DNA of 64,000 bases from UBA7359 sp963976795 (GCA_963976795.1 CAXBLT010000016.1:1-64000); one strand, 5' to 3'; shown: positions 7,768-17,849, counted from the stretch's first letter. The notes: generated by a model from the sequence alone, not told the origin. Program-made: numbers and translations.

Positions 7768-10413
7768 TTATAAATCTCCAGGTAACGTAAAGTAAAAACT
7801 TGAACCTTGACCAAGCTTAGATTCCAGACCAATGATGCCGCCATGAAGCTCTACTATCTTTTTGCATATCGATAACCCAATGCCCGAACCTGAGTATACT
7901 TCTTTGCCATGTAATCGTTTAAAAATAATAAATATTTTTTCAAAATACTCCTGTGCTATACCAATACCATTATCAGTAATGATAAACTTATAATTATCGT
8001 GTTCCAGGGCTACAGAGATATGAATTTTATTTTTACGCTTGGGATCGCTATATTTAATCGCGTTACTGATTAAATTCTGAAATAACTGCCTAATTTGAAC
8101 TTCATCGCCTTTTATATGAGGCAACTCATCCTTACTGACAACCACATCATGTTCAGTAATACTTACGTTAAGATCATTAATCACATCTTGACATAATTTA
8201 TCTGTATCAATTATCGAAAACTTACGTCCTTTCGTATTTAACCGAGAAAATGACAGTAGATCATTAATCAAGTTTTGCATTCGTTTTGCGCCATCTACGG
8301 CATAATTGATAAAATCATTGGCATCCTCATCCAGTTTATCTTTATAGCGCACTGCCAAAAGGCTCGTATAACTGGCAACCATCCTCAAGGGCTCTTGTAA
8401 ATCATGCGAAGCGATGTAAGCAAACTGTTCCAGTTCTTCATTTGAACGTAGTAACAATTCGTTACTTACTCTAATTGATTCCTCCATGTTCTTCAGAGTA
8501 GTAATATCTTGCAGGACTTCAGCAACTGCCAACACGTTGCCCTCCCTATCATAAATCGGACCCGCGTCAAATGTCAGATAAACAGCGGGACGACCAGAGC
8601 GAGGGAAATCCACCCAATTCTGGGCGCGCTTACCCCCTGGCATTAGACTCTCTTCTATATCAACTGGATATATCAAATCGACAGGATAGGATTCAGGCCT
8701 ATCAAAAGCACCGTCCAGCACTAAATCTGCAAAGACGAGTCGTTCATCTTTATAAATGACCTTTTGATGATTGGAGGTGCCTAATATTTCACTGGAACTT
8801 ACACCTGTTAGAATTTCAATTGCTTTATTCCAAAGGATCACCTCATGTTCGGTATTTATAATAAATACCGGGACATTCAAATTTTCTAATATATTTTCAT
8901 AATAGAATTTTTGATCTTCGATTTCCTTTTGTTTATTAACACTTTCTGAAATATCCCTAATAATAACGGTGAAACTATTGTGATCCCCACTCTTATTTTC
9001 ACTAACTGCTAACTCCATGGGGAAAGTACTTCCATCTTTACACAAGCCAATTATTTCATGACCCGTACCAATAACTTTATTTCTGTCAACCTCAAGATAA
9101 TTTGTAAAATAACTCTCATGCTCATCATGAGAAGAAGCCGGCATTAACACCTTCACATTCTGGCCAAGCATTTCTTCTTGACTATAACCAAACAATCGCT
9201 CTGTTGCAGGATTTACTGAAAGTATTTCACCCGTTTTGTTGATACTAATAATACCATTCACAGCATTGACTAATATCCCCTCTAAAAACTGACTGGTTTT
9301 TGCTAACTCGATAGAGGAGCGCTCTAGTTCCTGATTTGAACTCTCTAAGTCTGATTTTTTCTTATCTAATTCTGTAGCTATTTTTTTAGTCGCTTCATTT
9401 TTTTGTCGAAATATCTCAGCGGCTTTCGCCATCTCACCTATCTCATCTTTAAGCTCCAAACCGGGAATTGATGTGACCCCGCGGTCATTGGCCAAATCAT
9501 CGAAAGTTTTCTTTAGTCGAAATAAAGGTCGGTTAATGCTGTTAGAAATAATAAATGAGAATAGTAAAGCCAGTATGATAAGAATAATTGTCGTAAATAT
9601 AATAATACTGCGCGTTTTATATTTTTCATTTTGAAGATCCGTTCGAACAGTATCAAACTGAGATAAAATTATTTTATTAAACTGCCTCGAAATATACCTG
9701 ACTTCTTGTGCTTCCGTGGGCACAACAACAGAAATAAGAAACAAAAAACCTCTGGTCGACTGAATGACTTCAATATATTTAGTTTTGTACTCGATAATTT
9801 TATTTTTCAACCACCCCGGCTCTAGAATCTTTATTTGTTTATCCAGAATGGCGATGACAGCATTGGTCTCTAGAATATCAGGGTCGTCTAAATACTTTAA
9901 CAATACATTTTCAGCATGTATTATCGTCGACTTTGAAGATTCGGTAAGCGCCACATTGTTTATCAACTCTTCTTCAAGAAGAAATAACTCTTCGATAAGG
10001 CTTTCTCTTTTTACCCTTTCTTCAACAGCAAAACTAAAGCCTTGATGATAGCCTGCCAGATGTTTTTCAATTCTAGCTAAATAGTCTAATGCAGCTTTAT
10101 TGTTCGAGAAGAAAGGCTTGATATCTCTTAAATAGATCTTTAGTTCACTCAGGTTTCGAAACGTGTGATCAGCAATCGCTTCATACCCGGTATAAATATA
10201 ATCCTGTACACCCCTCGTCAAATTGGAAAAAGAATTATCAATATGCACGATATATTTTGATTGTTGGTTTATAGCATCATATTTTAAAAAACTATCATCG
10301 GTTTTTTTTATTCCTTGAAAGGAAATCAGACTTACTATTACGATAAAGCTCGTGAGTACCACAAAACCTGTGTATATTCTCGTTTTGATCAATATTCGCC
10401 AAGCTAGATCCAT
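7768..10413 (-). CDS. Membrane PAS-PAS sensor histidine kinase
   Basis: An 881-residue inner-membrane kinase. A first transmembrane helix lies near residues 13–32, a helical periplasmic sensor (about 33–270) follows, then a second helix (about 271–292) and HAMP (about 293–345). Next come a coiled coil, two PAS domains (about 375–500 with NAVNGIISINKTGEIL, and about 505–635), a HisKA domain with the phosphoacceptor in IASHDLQEPLRMV, and a HATPase (NLISNAIKYSD, DNGIGIAQEYFEKIF, SGSGIGLSICKKIV). The HisKA subtype is the one seen in phytochrome-like kinases paired with Rcp1-type receivers, in keeping with the receiver gene downstream. It starts 15 bp after an orphan solute-binding protein gene, which may supply its periplasmic signal. 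Confidence 0.93.
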   Translation of the reverse strand: MDLAWRILIKTRIYTGFVVLTSFIVIVSLISFQGIKKTDDSFLKYDAINQQSKYIVHIDNSFSNLTRGVQDYIYTGYEAIADHTFRNLSELKIYLRDIKPFFSNNKAALDYLARIEKHLAGYHQGFSFAVEERVKRESLIEELFLLEEELINNVALTESSKSTIIHAENVLLKYLDDPDILETNAVIAILDKQIKILEPGWLKNKIIEYKTKYIEVIQSTRGFLFLISVVVPTEAQEVRYISRQFNKIILSQFDTVRTDLQNEKYKTRSIIIFTTIILIILALLFSFIISNSINRPLFRLKKTFDDLANDRGVTSIPGLELKDEIGEMAKAAEIFRQKNEATKKIATELDKKKSDLESSNQELERSSIELAKTSQFLEGILVNAVNGIISINKTGEILSVNPATERLFGYSQEEMLGQNVKVLMPASSHDEHESYFTNYLEVDRNKVIGTGHEIIGLCKDGSTFPMELAVSENKSGDHNSFTVIIRDISESVNKQKEIEDQKFYYENILENLNVPVFIINTEHEVILWNKAIEILTGVSSSEILGTSNHQKVIYKDERLVFADLVLDGAFDRPESYPVDLIYPVDIEESLMPGGKRAQNWVDFPRSGRPAVYLTFDAGPIYDREGNVLAVAEVLQDITTLKNMEESIRVSNELLLRSNEELEQFAYIASHDLQEPLRMVASYTSLLAVRYKDKLDEDANDFINYAVDGAKRMQNLINDLLSFSRLNTKGRKFSIIDTDKLCQDVINDLNVSITEHDVVVSKDELPHIKGDEVQIRQLFQNLISNAIKYSDPKRKNKIHISVALEHDNYKFIITDNGIGIAQEYFEKIFIIFKRLHGKEVYSGSGIGLSICKKIVELHGGIIGLESKLGQGSSFYFTLPGDL

Positions 10414-10428
10414 AATATATTTTCAATC

Positions 10429-11703
10429 CTAGGCTAGTATAAATTCTCGCCACTTGAGGAGGCTATACTCGTAAGTATCCATAACAGTATTCCAGACGGC
10501 AATATTGCTAAATCGTTTCTCGTAAGATCCCCCTGTTCTTAAACTACCTGCTTTAATGGAGACCTCACCTAAGGTATTACTCAGATCCGTCTTAGTCTTT
10601 TTCCCCTGATACCAATAATTCCACTCATCATCAGACAGGTAATATTCAGACAGTTGCGGTGTAGAAATATAATAACCCTGTCTTGCGATAAACGCGCCGG
10701 CCCATCCTGATAACCACCAGTTCATAAATTCATAGACGGCATCTTTTGTCGCACCATGCGTCTTACTCGAAAGACACATAACACCATGCCATGCCCGGTA
10801 ACCTTCTTTTGGAGCGGCGTAAGTACAGGGGATACCTTTGCCATTCAAGGCAGCCACACCAGGAGAGAACATACTCTCAACAACCACACCATCTTTCTCC
10901 ATAAAATCAATAGACTGGGGGACTGAAGACCACATGCCTCTAAAATGCCCCTGTTTTTTATACTCAAGCAAAATTTTAAATAGGCCGTCTAGCTCAAACC
11001 GCGTCAAGTTCCCTATATCATTAAATGTCATAAGGCCTTTAGCTTGGGCCGCTAGGACCAGATCAAATAGCCCGATAGTAGGCGCATTAATTATTGCCAC
11101 CTTTCCTCTGTATTTTTCGTCCAGTAACCAGCCCCATGACTCTGTTTCATAAGGGATACCATCCGATATTACTGCTGAGTTGTAGCCTATAGAATCAGCA
11201 TTGTGTACGTAAGGTAAAAAACTGATCTTATTTGTTGGATTAACACCTAAACTACCGTCTTTTTGCACCCACAAGATTCTATGAGGTGCATCGCCAGCAC
11301 CAATGCCTGCGCTGTCAATCAGTCTGCCCGTTTTCGTTAGTGTATTGACATTATCCCAATACTTAATGCGCGAGGTTTCCAATGGCTGTATCGCACCTGC
11401 CTGCCAAAGAATATTTATACTGTTTGACCACTGCTCGTAGACATCAAATGTTTCTGGTCGTGTGGACGCTTTATGCAATACTTGAGCACTGCCGCCAGGT
11501 TCAAAAATGATATTAATACCTAAGTCGGCCATCGCTTTTTGGCGCAGTTCTTCTTGCAAAGTAACATGCGTACCAAGCACTCTTATAGTGTATTTATTTT
11601 TTGAATAAACCAGTGGCGATTTGTTTAACAGGCCAATTCCTATGCATGCTGAACCACTTTTTTTTAAAAAATCACGGCGTGAAATATAACTCTTTTTGCT
11701 CAC
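10429..11703 (-). CDS. Tat-exported ABC-type solute-binding protein, orphan
   Basis: A 424-residue periplasmic binding protein of the spermidine/putrescine or iron-type extracellular solute-binding fold. The N-terminus carries a twin-arginine signal (SRRDFLKKSG) and a hydrophobic stretch, followed by YTIRVLGTH at the start of the mature protein. Features typical of the PotD-like fold include FDVYEQWS, the ADSIGYNS strand and the GVMCLSSKTHGATKDAVYEFMNWWLSG segment. No permease or ATPase for it is encoded nearby. The next gene on the same strand, 15 bp away, is a membrane histidine kinase, so it may be a ligand-sensing partner and not part of a transporter. The ligand is unknown. Confidence 0.88.
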   Translation of the reverse strand: MSKKSYISRRDFLKKSGSACIGIGLLNKSPLVYSKNKYTIRVLGTHVTLQEELRQKAMADLGINIIFEPGGSAQVLHKASTRPETFDVYEQWSNSINILWQAGAIQPLETSRIKYWDNVNTLTKTGRLIDSAGIGAGDAPHRILWVQKDGSLGVNPTNKISFLPYVHNADSIGYNSAVISDGIPYETESWGWLLDEKYRGKVAIINAPTIGLFDLVLAAQAKGLMTFNDIGNLTRFELDGLFKILLEYKKQGHFRGMWSSVPQSIDFMEKDGVVVESMFSPGVAALNGKGIPCTYAAPKEGYRAWHGVMCLSSKTHGATKDAVYEFMNWWLSGWAGAFIARQGYYISTPQLSEYYLSDDEWNYWYQGKKTKTDLSNTLGEVSIKAGSLRTGGSYEKRFSNIAVWNTVMDTYEYSLLKWREFILA

Positions 11704-11860
11704 TATATTATTCCCTTAACTTGTACCAAATCAGATGTATCATAAATAAAGATATCTTTACAAGAAGATACAAACACAATTTCTTTTACATACCCATTAA
11801 AACAACGAGCTGATATTCTGTCTCTTGCTATTACCATCTCAATTATAGCCTGTAAAAGCA

Positions 11861-12382
11861 TCATCTTAATTGAGATATAAACACCCAGCTTTCTTCGGGC
11901 TCCTTTTTCAGTTTTCTGAATGACAAATCAATCATGTTTAATGTATTTATGAACCCTGAATCAGCGACCACATTAGCATAATTCAATAAATCCTTATTAA
12001 ATTCATACCACCGTGAAAAACCTGTTTTAAATTGTTCTAATACTTTTTCATCACGGTCATCAATAATTTGTTCGAGTTGATGATAATGAATCAAATAGTC
12101 AGAAACCAGCCCGGATAATTTCCACAATTGACTTCTCACTTGTTTTTCATCACTTGCTTGCATTATTTGTAACTGTGAACGCGTTATAAATAGCATTTCA
12201 TTATGCATTTGAGTAATTAAAGATGCTTTTTGCAAAGATGCCGTGTTAGTAGTTGTTATCTTATGCATTTGGTCATGATGAAATATCTTTAGACCTATAA
12301 CACAAAAATAAAGACAAATAATAAATGCCGTCCACTTACTAAATGCTGTTAAAAAACCACCTTGTTTATATGCTGATTCCAT
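11861..12382 (-). CDS. Small membrane protein, sensor-like helical domain
   Basis: A 173-residue protein I do not recognise by family. One transmembrane helix lies at about residues 17–35 (WTAFIICLYFCVIGLKIF). The remaining ~135 residues look all-helical and amphipathic (TASLQKASLITQMHNEML onward), similar to the four-helix ligand-binding domains of chemoreceptors and histidine kinases, but no HAMP or output domain follows. It is either a stand-alone sensor or adaptor or a truncated receptor. It lies 157 bp upstream of the solute-binding protein and kinase genes on the same strand, which suggests membership in that sensory unit. Confidence 0.65.
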   Translation of the reverse strand: MESAYKQGGFLTAFSKWTAFIICLYFCVIGLKIFHHDQMHKITTTNTASLQKASLITQMHNEMLFITRSQLQIMQASDEKQVRSQLWKLSGLVSDYLIHYHQLEQIIDDRDEKVLEQFKTGFSRWYEFNKDLLNYANVVADSGFINTLNMIDLSFRKLKKEPEESWVFISQLR

Positions 12383-12509
12383 TGCGTTAATTTGCTATTT
12401 ATATGCTCTAAGTCATTTTCTAATGGAAGTTGCAAATTTAAGGCCAACTAGCAAAAAACAGAGACTAAAAACACCTGTGATATAGGTGTAAGGGTAAAAA
12501 CAGCGGAAA

Positions 12510-14246
12510 TTAGAGTGGATTTAGGTATTCAATAAACAATTGCAACTGACGGTTACCGCGAAAATCATTTATACCTAACCGGTACGTAGACAAGAGCTCC
12601 TTCGTCCCAGCAGGCCAATCTTCATCAGTCATATTAAACGCTATGGCATCCAGAATTTTATTATCAAGCTGAAGTTTGAGCTTGAGATGATTACCACCAA
12701 CGATGCGCTTTTCCAGAACCTTAAACTTTCCTTCAAAGACAGGCTCAGGAAATGTCTGTCCCCAAGGGCCGGCAGACTGAATTTCCGTTGCAAGTTGTAA
12801 AGAATAATCCTCAGTAGATAATTCTCCATCAGTGATGCAGATATCCTGCATATCTTCTAAAGAAATATGTTGTTTGAGAACCTCATTAAAACACGTTGAG
12901 AACAGTTTGAATTGAGATTCTTTTATGGTTAAACCTGCTGCCATGGCATGACCGCCAAAGGTCAAGATTAACTCAGGGTATAGACGTGTAACATCTTCCA
13001 GACAATCACGAATATGCAGGCCATTGATAGACCTCGCTGACCCTTTAATAATCGTATCCCCTTCACCATCACTTTCTCTTGCGAAAGCGATAACAGGCCG
13101 ATTAAATGTTTCTTTTACTTTCGCAGCAAGGATGCCAATCACGCCCTGATGCCACTCAGGATTAAACAGACAAATACCCTGTGCAATCTTGTCCGATGAT
13201 TTTTCCAGATAATCGTTTAATTCAATAGTAGCCTGTTCTTGCATATCGGCTTGAATCAAGCGTCTCTCTTTATTCAACTTATCAAGTTGCTCAGCCATTT
13301 CTTTTGCTGCATGTGCATCATCTGTCAGTAAGCATTCAATACCTAAAGACATATCGGTTAAACGACCGGCAGCATTTAATCTTGGTGCGATAGAAAAACC
13401 TAAATCGCTTGCAGAAAGCATGGGTAATGATCTCCCTGCTAAGTTTAATATCGCTGTTATGCCTGCAATAGATTTATTTTTTTTGATTAGCTTCAATCCA
13501 TGAGCAACCATAATCCGGTTATTTTTATCCAACGGCACAACATCAGCGACGGTTCCTAGCGCGACAATGTCGAGTAATTGTGCGAGATTCGGTATCGGCA
13601 AGTTAGCCTCATCAAACCAGCCTTGCTCCCTTAATGCTGCGCGTAACGCCAATAAGATATAAAACACGACACCGACACCCGCCAGATTTTTACTTGGGAA
13701 CTGATCACCAGCAAGTTGGGGGTTCACAATTGCGTCGGCATCCGGCAAATCCTTTCCGGGTAAGTGATGATCGGTGATTAATACCTTGACACCATTTTCT
13801 CGAGCACGCTTCACTCCTTCAACACTTGAAATGCCATTATCAACGGTAATCAATAAGTCAGGATCATAATCTAATGCGACATCAACAATCTCAGGTGTTA
13901 GCCCATAACCATACTCAAAGCGGTTAGGCACAACATAAACGATGTCTTCACCACCCATCAGTGTTAATCCACGAATAGCCAGGGCACAGCTGGTAGCACC
14001 ATCTGCATCAAAGTCAGCCACGATTAATATTCGTGATTTCTTTGTTATGGCTTCTTGCAACAATAACACTGCACCATCGATACCTGTCAACGTGTCGTAT
14101 GGCAAAAGTGAAGCAAGTGAATAATCCAGATCATCTCCGGATTGTATATTTCTAGCGGCGTAAACTCGTTTTAATACAGGATGAATGGTGTCTGGCAGAC
14201 TATGTTCATCAGGGATATCACGTCTAATTATCTTTTTGTATTTCAC
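12510..14246 (-). CDS. recJ: Single-stranded-DNA-specific exonuclease RecJ
   Basis: A 5'-to-3' single-strand DNA exonuclease for recombination and mismatch repair. The 578-residue length matches RecJ. DHH-superfamily motifs are seen in order: IVADFDADGATSCAL (motif I), LLITVDNGISSVEG (motif II), VLITDHHLPG (DHH motif III), NPQLAGDQFPSKNLAGVGV (motif IV), and FGGHAMAAGLTI in the DHHA1 domain. A C-terminal OB-fold follows. It begins 6 bp downstream of an RpfE-like gene, an adjacency known from the Xanthomonas rpf region. Confidence 0.96.
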   Translation of the reverse strand: MKYKKIIRRDIPDEHSLPDTIHPVLKRVYAARNIQSGDDLDYSLASLLPYDTLTGIDGAVLLLQEAITKKSRILIVADFDADGATSCALAIRGLTLMGGEDIVYVVPNRFEYGYGLTPEIVDVALDYDPDLLITVDNGISSVEGVKRARENGVKVLITDHHLPGKDLPDADAIVNPQLAGDQFPSKNLAGVGVVFYILLALRAALREQGWFDEANLPIPNLAQLLDIVALGTVADVVPLDKNNRIMVAHGLKLIKKNKSIAGITAILNLAGRSLPMLSASDLGFSIAPRLNAAGRLTDMSLGIECLLTDDAHAAKEMAEQLDKLNKERRLIQADMQEQATIELNDYLEKSSDKIAQGICLFNPEWHQGVIGILAAKVKETFNRPVIAFARESDGEGDTIIKGSARSINGLHIRDCLEDVTRLYPELILTFGGHAMAAGLTIKESQFKLFSTCFNEVLKQHISLEDMQDICITDGELSTEDYSLQLATEIQSAGPWGQTFPEPVFEGKFKVLEKRIVGGNHLKLKLQLDNKILDAIAFNMTDEDWPAGTKELLSTYRLGINDFRGNRQLQLFIEYLNPL

Positions 14247-14252
14247 GAAAAC

Positions 14253-15272
14253 TTATTGCTTAAATCCGTAAATATTTTTTTGTTTTTTCCAAAACTTATA
14301 ACGAGAAACATTATCCAGTGTAATAGTATTTATATCAGTTTTTATATGTAACTGATCAATCTCTCTGAGCTTTAATGCATTCACTAAAGGAGAAAACCAG
14401 TTTTCTTCATAGCGCATCAACGATTCAAGCCAGCCTTCAAGATCATGGTAATGGCTAAATTTTTGAAATGAGTTTATAACTACCAGTCCACTGTAACTCG
14501 CATCCGAGTTTTTAATCTCTGTATAATTCTCAGGTAAATCAGAAAATGGCGTTGCAGCTACCATAGAGAGTCCCCTCGCCAACATCTCATCACTAACAAT
14601 AAACGACCAGTGCCGATCAATGATCTTTGGTAACTCCCCACAACCCCAAAACCACAGGCTATTAATCGGCAGCATTTTTTCTTGTTCGCGTTTTTTATTG
14701 ACATCTGAATCATGCAAAGTCATTTGTATATCATTCATTAACTGAATCAGGTTAATACGATCATCCCCGCTAGGCATAAAAGGTAGAATGTCACGTCCCA
14801 CGATCGAATCTACTGGTGCTGTTCTTATCTTAAGGTCATCCTTCATTCTTAAGTACCATCGATATGGTGTAGGAACCTCAAGTTCAAGTTCATAGGGCTT
14901 TAAGATGATATTAATTTCAGCAGCAAGTGCCAGAGCATCATGCTGGCTAATAGAGAATTGATTATTATCGATCAGGATTAGGCCATCACGGTCGGCCATC
15001 ACATGAACCGGATCAGCTCGCAACCAAATACCTTCTGGATGTTGGTTGTCATCAGTTAAACGCGATATTGCCGCAATGGGGAGATCGTTTTCTTCTGTCG
15101 AAGTTAATCCGAATAATTCACAGAGACTATAACTTGCTGATGATGATTTTAAGGGTTGATGATTGCCTTTGGAGAGTATCCAGTCTAATGAAGGTAAACT
15201 CGGCAAATCATCCGGGTGAATTGCGATATCAGGACCAAATAGACCTGGAATAAAGACAGTCAAACTACGCAT
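14253..15272 (-). CDS. RpfE-type uncharacterised protein (COG4255-like)
   Basis: A 339-residue protein resembling the RpfE-type 'regulatory' or predicted phosphoglycerate-mutase-like family often found next to recJ. Recognisable features are the N-terminal SLTVFIPGLFGP, the middle DRDGLILIDNNQF, PTPYRWYLRM, and NSLWFWGCGELP near residues 205–218. No catalytic residues of a defined enzyme can be assigned from the sequence. The gene starts 69 bp downstream of thrC, with a perfect hairpin between them, and ends 6 bp before recJ, with which it is probably cotranscribed. The family link is from recall of conserved motifs and synteny; the biochemical role is unknown. Confidence 0.75.
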   Translation of the reverse strand: MRSLTVFIPGLFGPDIAIHPDDLPSLPSLDWILSKGNHQPLKSSSASYSLCELFGLTSTEENDLPIAAISRLTDDNQHPEGIWLRADPVHVMADRDGLILIDNNQFSISQHDALALAAEINIILKPYELELEVPTPYRWYLRMKDDLKIRTAPVDSIVGRDILPFMPSGDDRINLIQLMNDIQMTLHDSDVNKKREQEKMLPINSLWFWGCGELPKIIDRHWSFIVSDEMLARGLSMVAATPFSDLPENYTEIKNSDASYSGLVVINSFQKFSHYHDLEGWLESLMRYEENWFSPLVNALKLREIDQLHIKTDINTITLDNVSRYKFWKKQKNIYGFKQ

Positions 15273-15314
15273 TTATCGTCTCGCTCTTTGTGACACGATG
15301 ATGAACTATTGATA

Positions 15315-15338
15315 AATGAGATGGCTATCCATCTCATT
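15315..15338 (-). terminator. Hairpin after thrC
   Basis: A perfect 10-bp stem (AATGAGATGG / CCATCTCATT) with a 4-nt loop begins 4 bp after the thrC stop codon. On the minus strand it is not followed by a strong T-run; the T-rich side lies on the plus-strand reading. It may act as a weak terminator or as a 3'-end stabilising stem between thrC and the RpfE-like gene. Confidence 0.5.
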
Positions 15339-15341
15339 ATT

Positions 15342-16487
15342 TTAATCAGCCATATTTTCGAGAATTGCAGACTTCACCTGATCTAATTTTGCAGCAACTG
15401 CAATGACCGGCGCCGTACTTTGTTTTATAGCTGTATCAGGATCCTTGAGACCATGTCCCGTTAAGGTACAAACCACACAACTATTCTCAGGGATTTTACC
15501 CGAATTGATATCACGCATTGCACCGGCTACTGATGTCGCTGAAGCCGGTTCACAAAAGACACCTTCTTTTTCAGCCAGTAGTTTTTGTGCCGCGAGGATT
15601 TCTTCATCATCACATTCATCAAACCAGCCACCAGATTCTTCCTTAACCTTCCAGGCATAGTCCCATGATTGCGGATGGCCTATTCTAATTGCGGTCGCCA
15701 CTGTTTCAGGATTATCTACCATTTCACCACGCATAAAGGGCGCAGAACCGCTCGCCTGATATCCCACCATCTTTGGACGATTTTCCACAATCGAACCACC
15801 TGCATAAGGACAGATACCATTACAATGAGCACAAGCAGCCGTTGCTTGCTCACCTTTCTCACAAGCGTATTCACTATAACCTATCCAATGCGCAGTTATA
15901 TTTCCGGCATTACCTACAGGCAAACAGTGAAAATCTGGTGCGCGCCCTAATTCTTCGACAATCTCAAACGCAGCTGTTTTCTGACCTTGTAAACGATATG
16001 GGTTGATTGAATTTACAATGGTTACAGGTGCTTCATCTGCAACTTCCTTCACTAAACGCATACCGTCATCAAAATTGCCTTTGACCTGAAGTACGACAGC
16101 ACCTTCCATCATTGCTTGCGCCAGTTTCCCTTGGGCAATTTTGCCTTCAGGGATCAGTACAAAAGCCGTGATGCCGGCACGCGCTGCATAGGCTGCTGCT
16201 GAAGCTGAAGTATTACCAGTAGAGGCACAAATAATAGCCTTTGAACCGGCTTCTACTGCCTTGGTCACTGCCATAGTCATGCCCCGATCTTTAAATGAAC
16301 CGGTCGGATTTAAACCTTCGTACTTAACATAAAGGTCAACCTTCTTATCCAGTAAATCAGGAATATTATTTAATTTAATTAAAGGTGTATTACCTTCACC
16401 AAGACTAATAATGCGTGTGTCATCACCAACCGGAAGTCGGTCACGGTAATTATCAATTAATCCAGTATATCGAGTTCTAAAAGTCAT
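15342..16487 (-). CDS. thrC: Threonine synthase with Cys-rich insertion
   Basis: A PLP enzyme that converts O-phosphohomoserine to threonine. It is 381 residues long, longer than the ~355 usual for this subtype. The PLP lysine is in TGSFKDRGM (Lys66), and the ASTGNTSASAAAYAA and PVGNAGNITAHW phosphate-binding loops are present. Between WIGYSEYA and NRPKMVGYQASG, where relatives have a short Gly/Lys loop, there is an extra ~20 residues with Cys209, Cys219, Cys222 and Cys226 (CAHCNGICPYAGG). That cluster resembles a metal- or Fe-S-binding loop. The gene lies 8 bp downstream of hom, forming the classical threonine branch. The enzyme call is certain; the role of the insertion is unknown. Confidence 0.96.
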   Translation of the reverse strand: MTFRTRYTGLIDNYRDRLPVGDDTRIISLGEGNTPLIKLNNIPDLLDKKVDLYVKYEGLNPTGSFKDRGMTMAVTKAVEAGSKAIICASTGNTSASAAAYAARAGITAFVLIPEGKIAQGKLAQAMMEGAVVLQVKGNFDDGMRLVKEVADEAPVTIVNSINPYRLQGQKTAAFEIVEELGRAPDFHCLPVGNAGNITAHWIGYSEYACEKGEQATAACAHCNGICPYAGGSIVENRPKMVGYQASGSAPFMRGEMVDNPETVATAIRIGHPQSWDYAWKVKEESGGWFDECDDEEILAAQKLLAEKEGVFCEPASATSVAGAMRDINSGKIPENSCVVCTLTGHGLKDPDTAIKQSTAPVIAVAAKLDQVKSAILENMAD

Positions 16488-16495
16488 TTTATAAA

Positions 16496-17809
16496 TTACC
16501 CTAAGGTTTCCATACGAATACGCATTACTTCACCACTGATCGCATCAAGTCGCTCTATCTTGGCGATAGCATCATTCATATTTTTTTCTTTTATTCGTTG
16601 TGTCAGAAATATAATAGGTACATGCGTCGCATCTGCCGCAGGTTCTTTTTGCAGTATAGCTTCGATACTAATGCCAGAGTCACCCAATATGCGCGTAACC
16701 TCAGCCAAGACACCAGGTTTATCTATCGCATGCAGCCGCAAATAATAAGCCGTTTCCGTTTCTTCCATCGGCAGTATATTAATATCCGACAAGGCATCAG
16801 GTTGAAATGCCAGATGAGGAACACGATTTTCCGGATCCGTTGTTAAGGCACGAACAACATCAACAACATCAGCAACCACAGCAGATGCCGTTGGTTCAGA
16901 ACCCGCACCCGCACCATAATATAATGTTGGTCCGACGGCATCACTCATTACTAGTACAGCATTCATAACACCATCAACATTAGCAATTAAACGTCGCTCT
17001 GGAATTAAAGTCGGGTGTACACGTTGTTCTATCCCGGCAGGTGTTTTACGCGTTATGCCTAAATGTTTAATGCGATAGCCTAACTCACCCGCATACAATA
17101 CATCCTGTTGCTCTATTTTCCCAATGCCTTCGGTATAAGTCTTGTTGAATTGTAATGGCATACCAAAGGCAATCGAACCCAAAATAGTTAATTTATGCGC
17201 GGCATCGATACCTTCTACATCAAAGGTTGGATCGGCTTCGGCATAACCTAATGCCTGTGCTTCTTTAAGGACATCATTGAAATCTCGCCCCTTATCACGC
17301 ATCTCGGTAAGAATGTAATTACCCGTACCATTGATAATGCCGGCAATCCATTCGATCTGATTTGCAGCCAACCCTTCACGCACAGCCTTGATGATCGGAA
17401 TGCCACCTGCAACTCCCGCTTCAAAAGCGACAGTAACGCCTTTTGCCTGGGCAGCAGCAAATATTTCGTTTCCGTGCAGGGCAATCAGCGCCTTGTTTGC
17501 AGTAACAACATGTTTGCCGTTTTCAATCGCCTTTAATACCAATTCTTTAGCCGGAGAATAGCCGCCTATCAATTCAATAATGATATCAACATCAGGGTCT
17601 TCAACAACAACAAATGCGTCATCGGATATTTTATCAATCTGGTCGATACCCTTTATCAAGTCAGGATTGTAATCTTTGGCTGCCGCATGGGTTATGCGAA
17701 TACCACGTCCAGCGCGACGCGCGATCTCATCTGCATTGCGTGTGAGTACGCTGACAGTGCCGCCACCAACCGTGCCCAAACCAAGTAATCCTATTTTAAC
17801 AGGCTCCAT
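16496..17809 (-). CDS. hom: Homoserine dehydrogenase with ACT domain
   Basis: Reduces aspartate semialdehyde to homoserine with NAD(P)H. At 437 residues it has the usual length of the single-function ACT-containing form. The nucleotide-binding motif GLLGLGTVGGGTV is at the N-terminus, the catalytic domain contains TANKALIALHG and AGVAGGIPIIKA plus IINGTGNYILTEM and EADPTFDVEGIDAAHKL, and a C-terminal ACT domain (about 350–430, YYLRLHAIDKPGVLAEV) is likely to bind threonine for feedback. It sits between alaC (40 bp upstream) and thrC (8 bp downstream) on the same strand. Confidence 0.97.
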   Translation of the reverse strand: MEPVKIGLLGLGTVGGGTVSVLTRNADEIARRAGRGIRITHAAAKDYNPDLIKGIDQIDKISDDAFVVVEDPDVDIIIELIGGYSPAKELVLKAIENGKHVVTANKALIALHGNEIFAAAQAKGVTVAFEAGVAGGIPIIKAVREGLAANQIEWIAGIINGTGNYILTEMRDKGRDFNDVLKEAQALGYAEADPTFDVEGIDAAHKLTILGSIAFGMPLQFNKTYTEGIGKIEQQDVLYAGELGYRIKHLGITRKTPAGIEQRVHPTLIPERRLIANVDGVMNAVLVMSDAVGPTLYYGAGAGSEPTASAVVADVVDVVRALTTDPENRVPHLAFQPDALSDINILPMEETETAYYLRLHAIDKPGVLAEVTRILGDSGISIEAILQKEPAADATHVPIIFLTQRIKEKNMNDAIAKIERLDAISGEVMRIRMETLG

Positions 17810-17849
17810 AATTACTATTTCTCACTATATTCTTAAAATTGATTTATTC

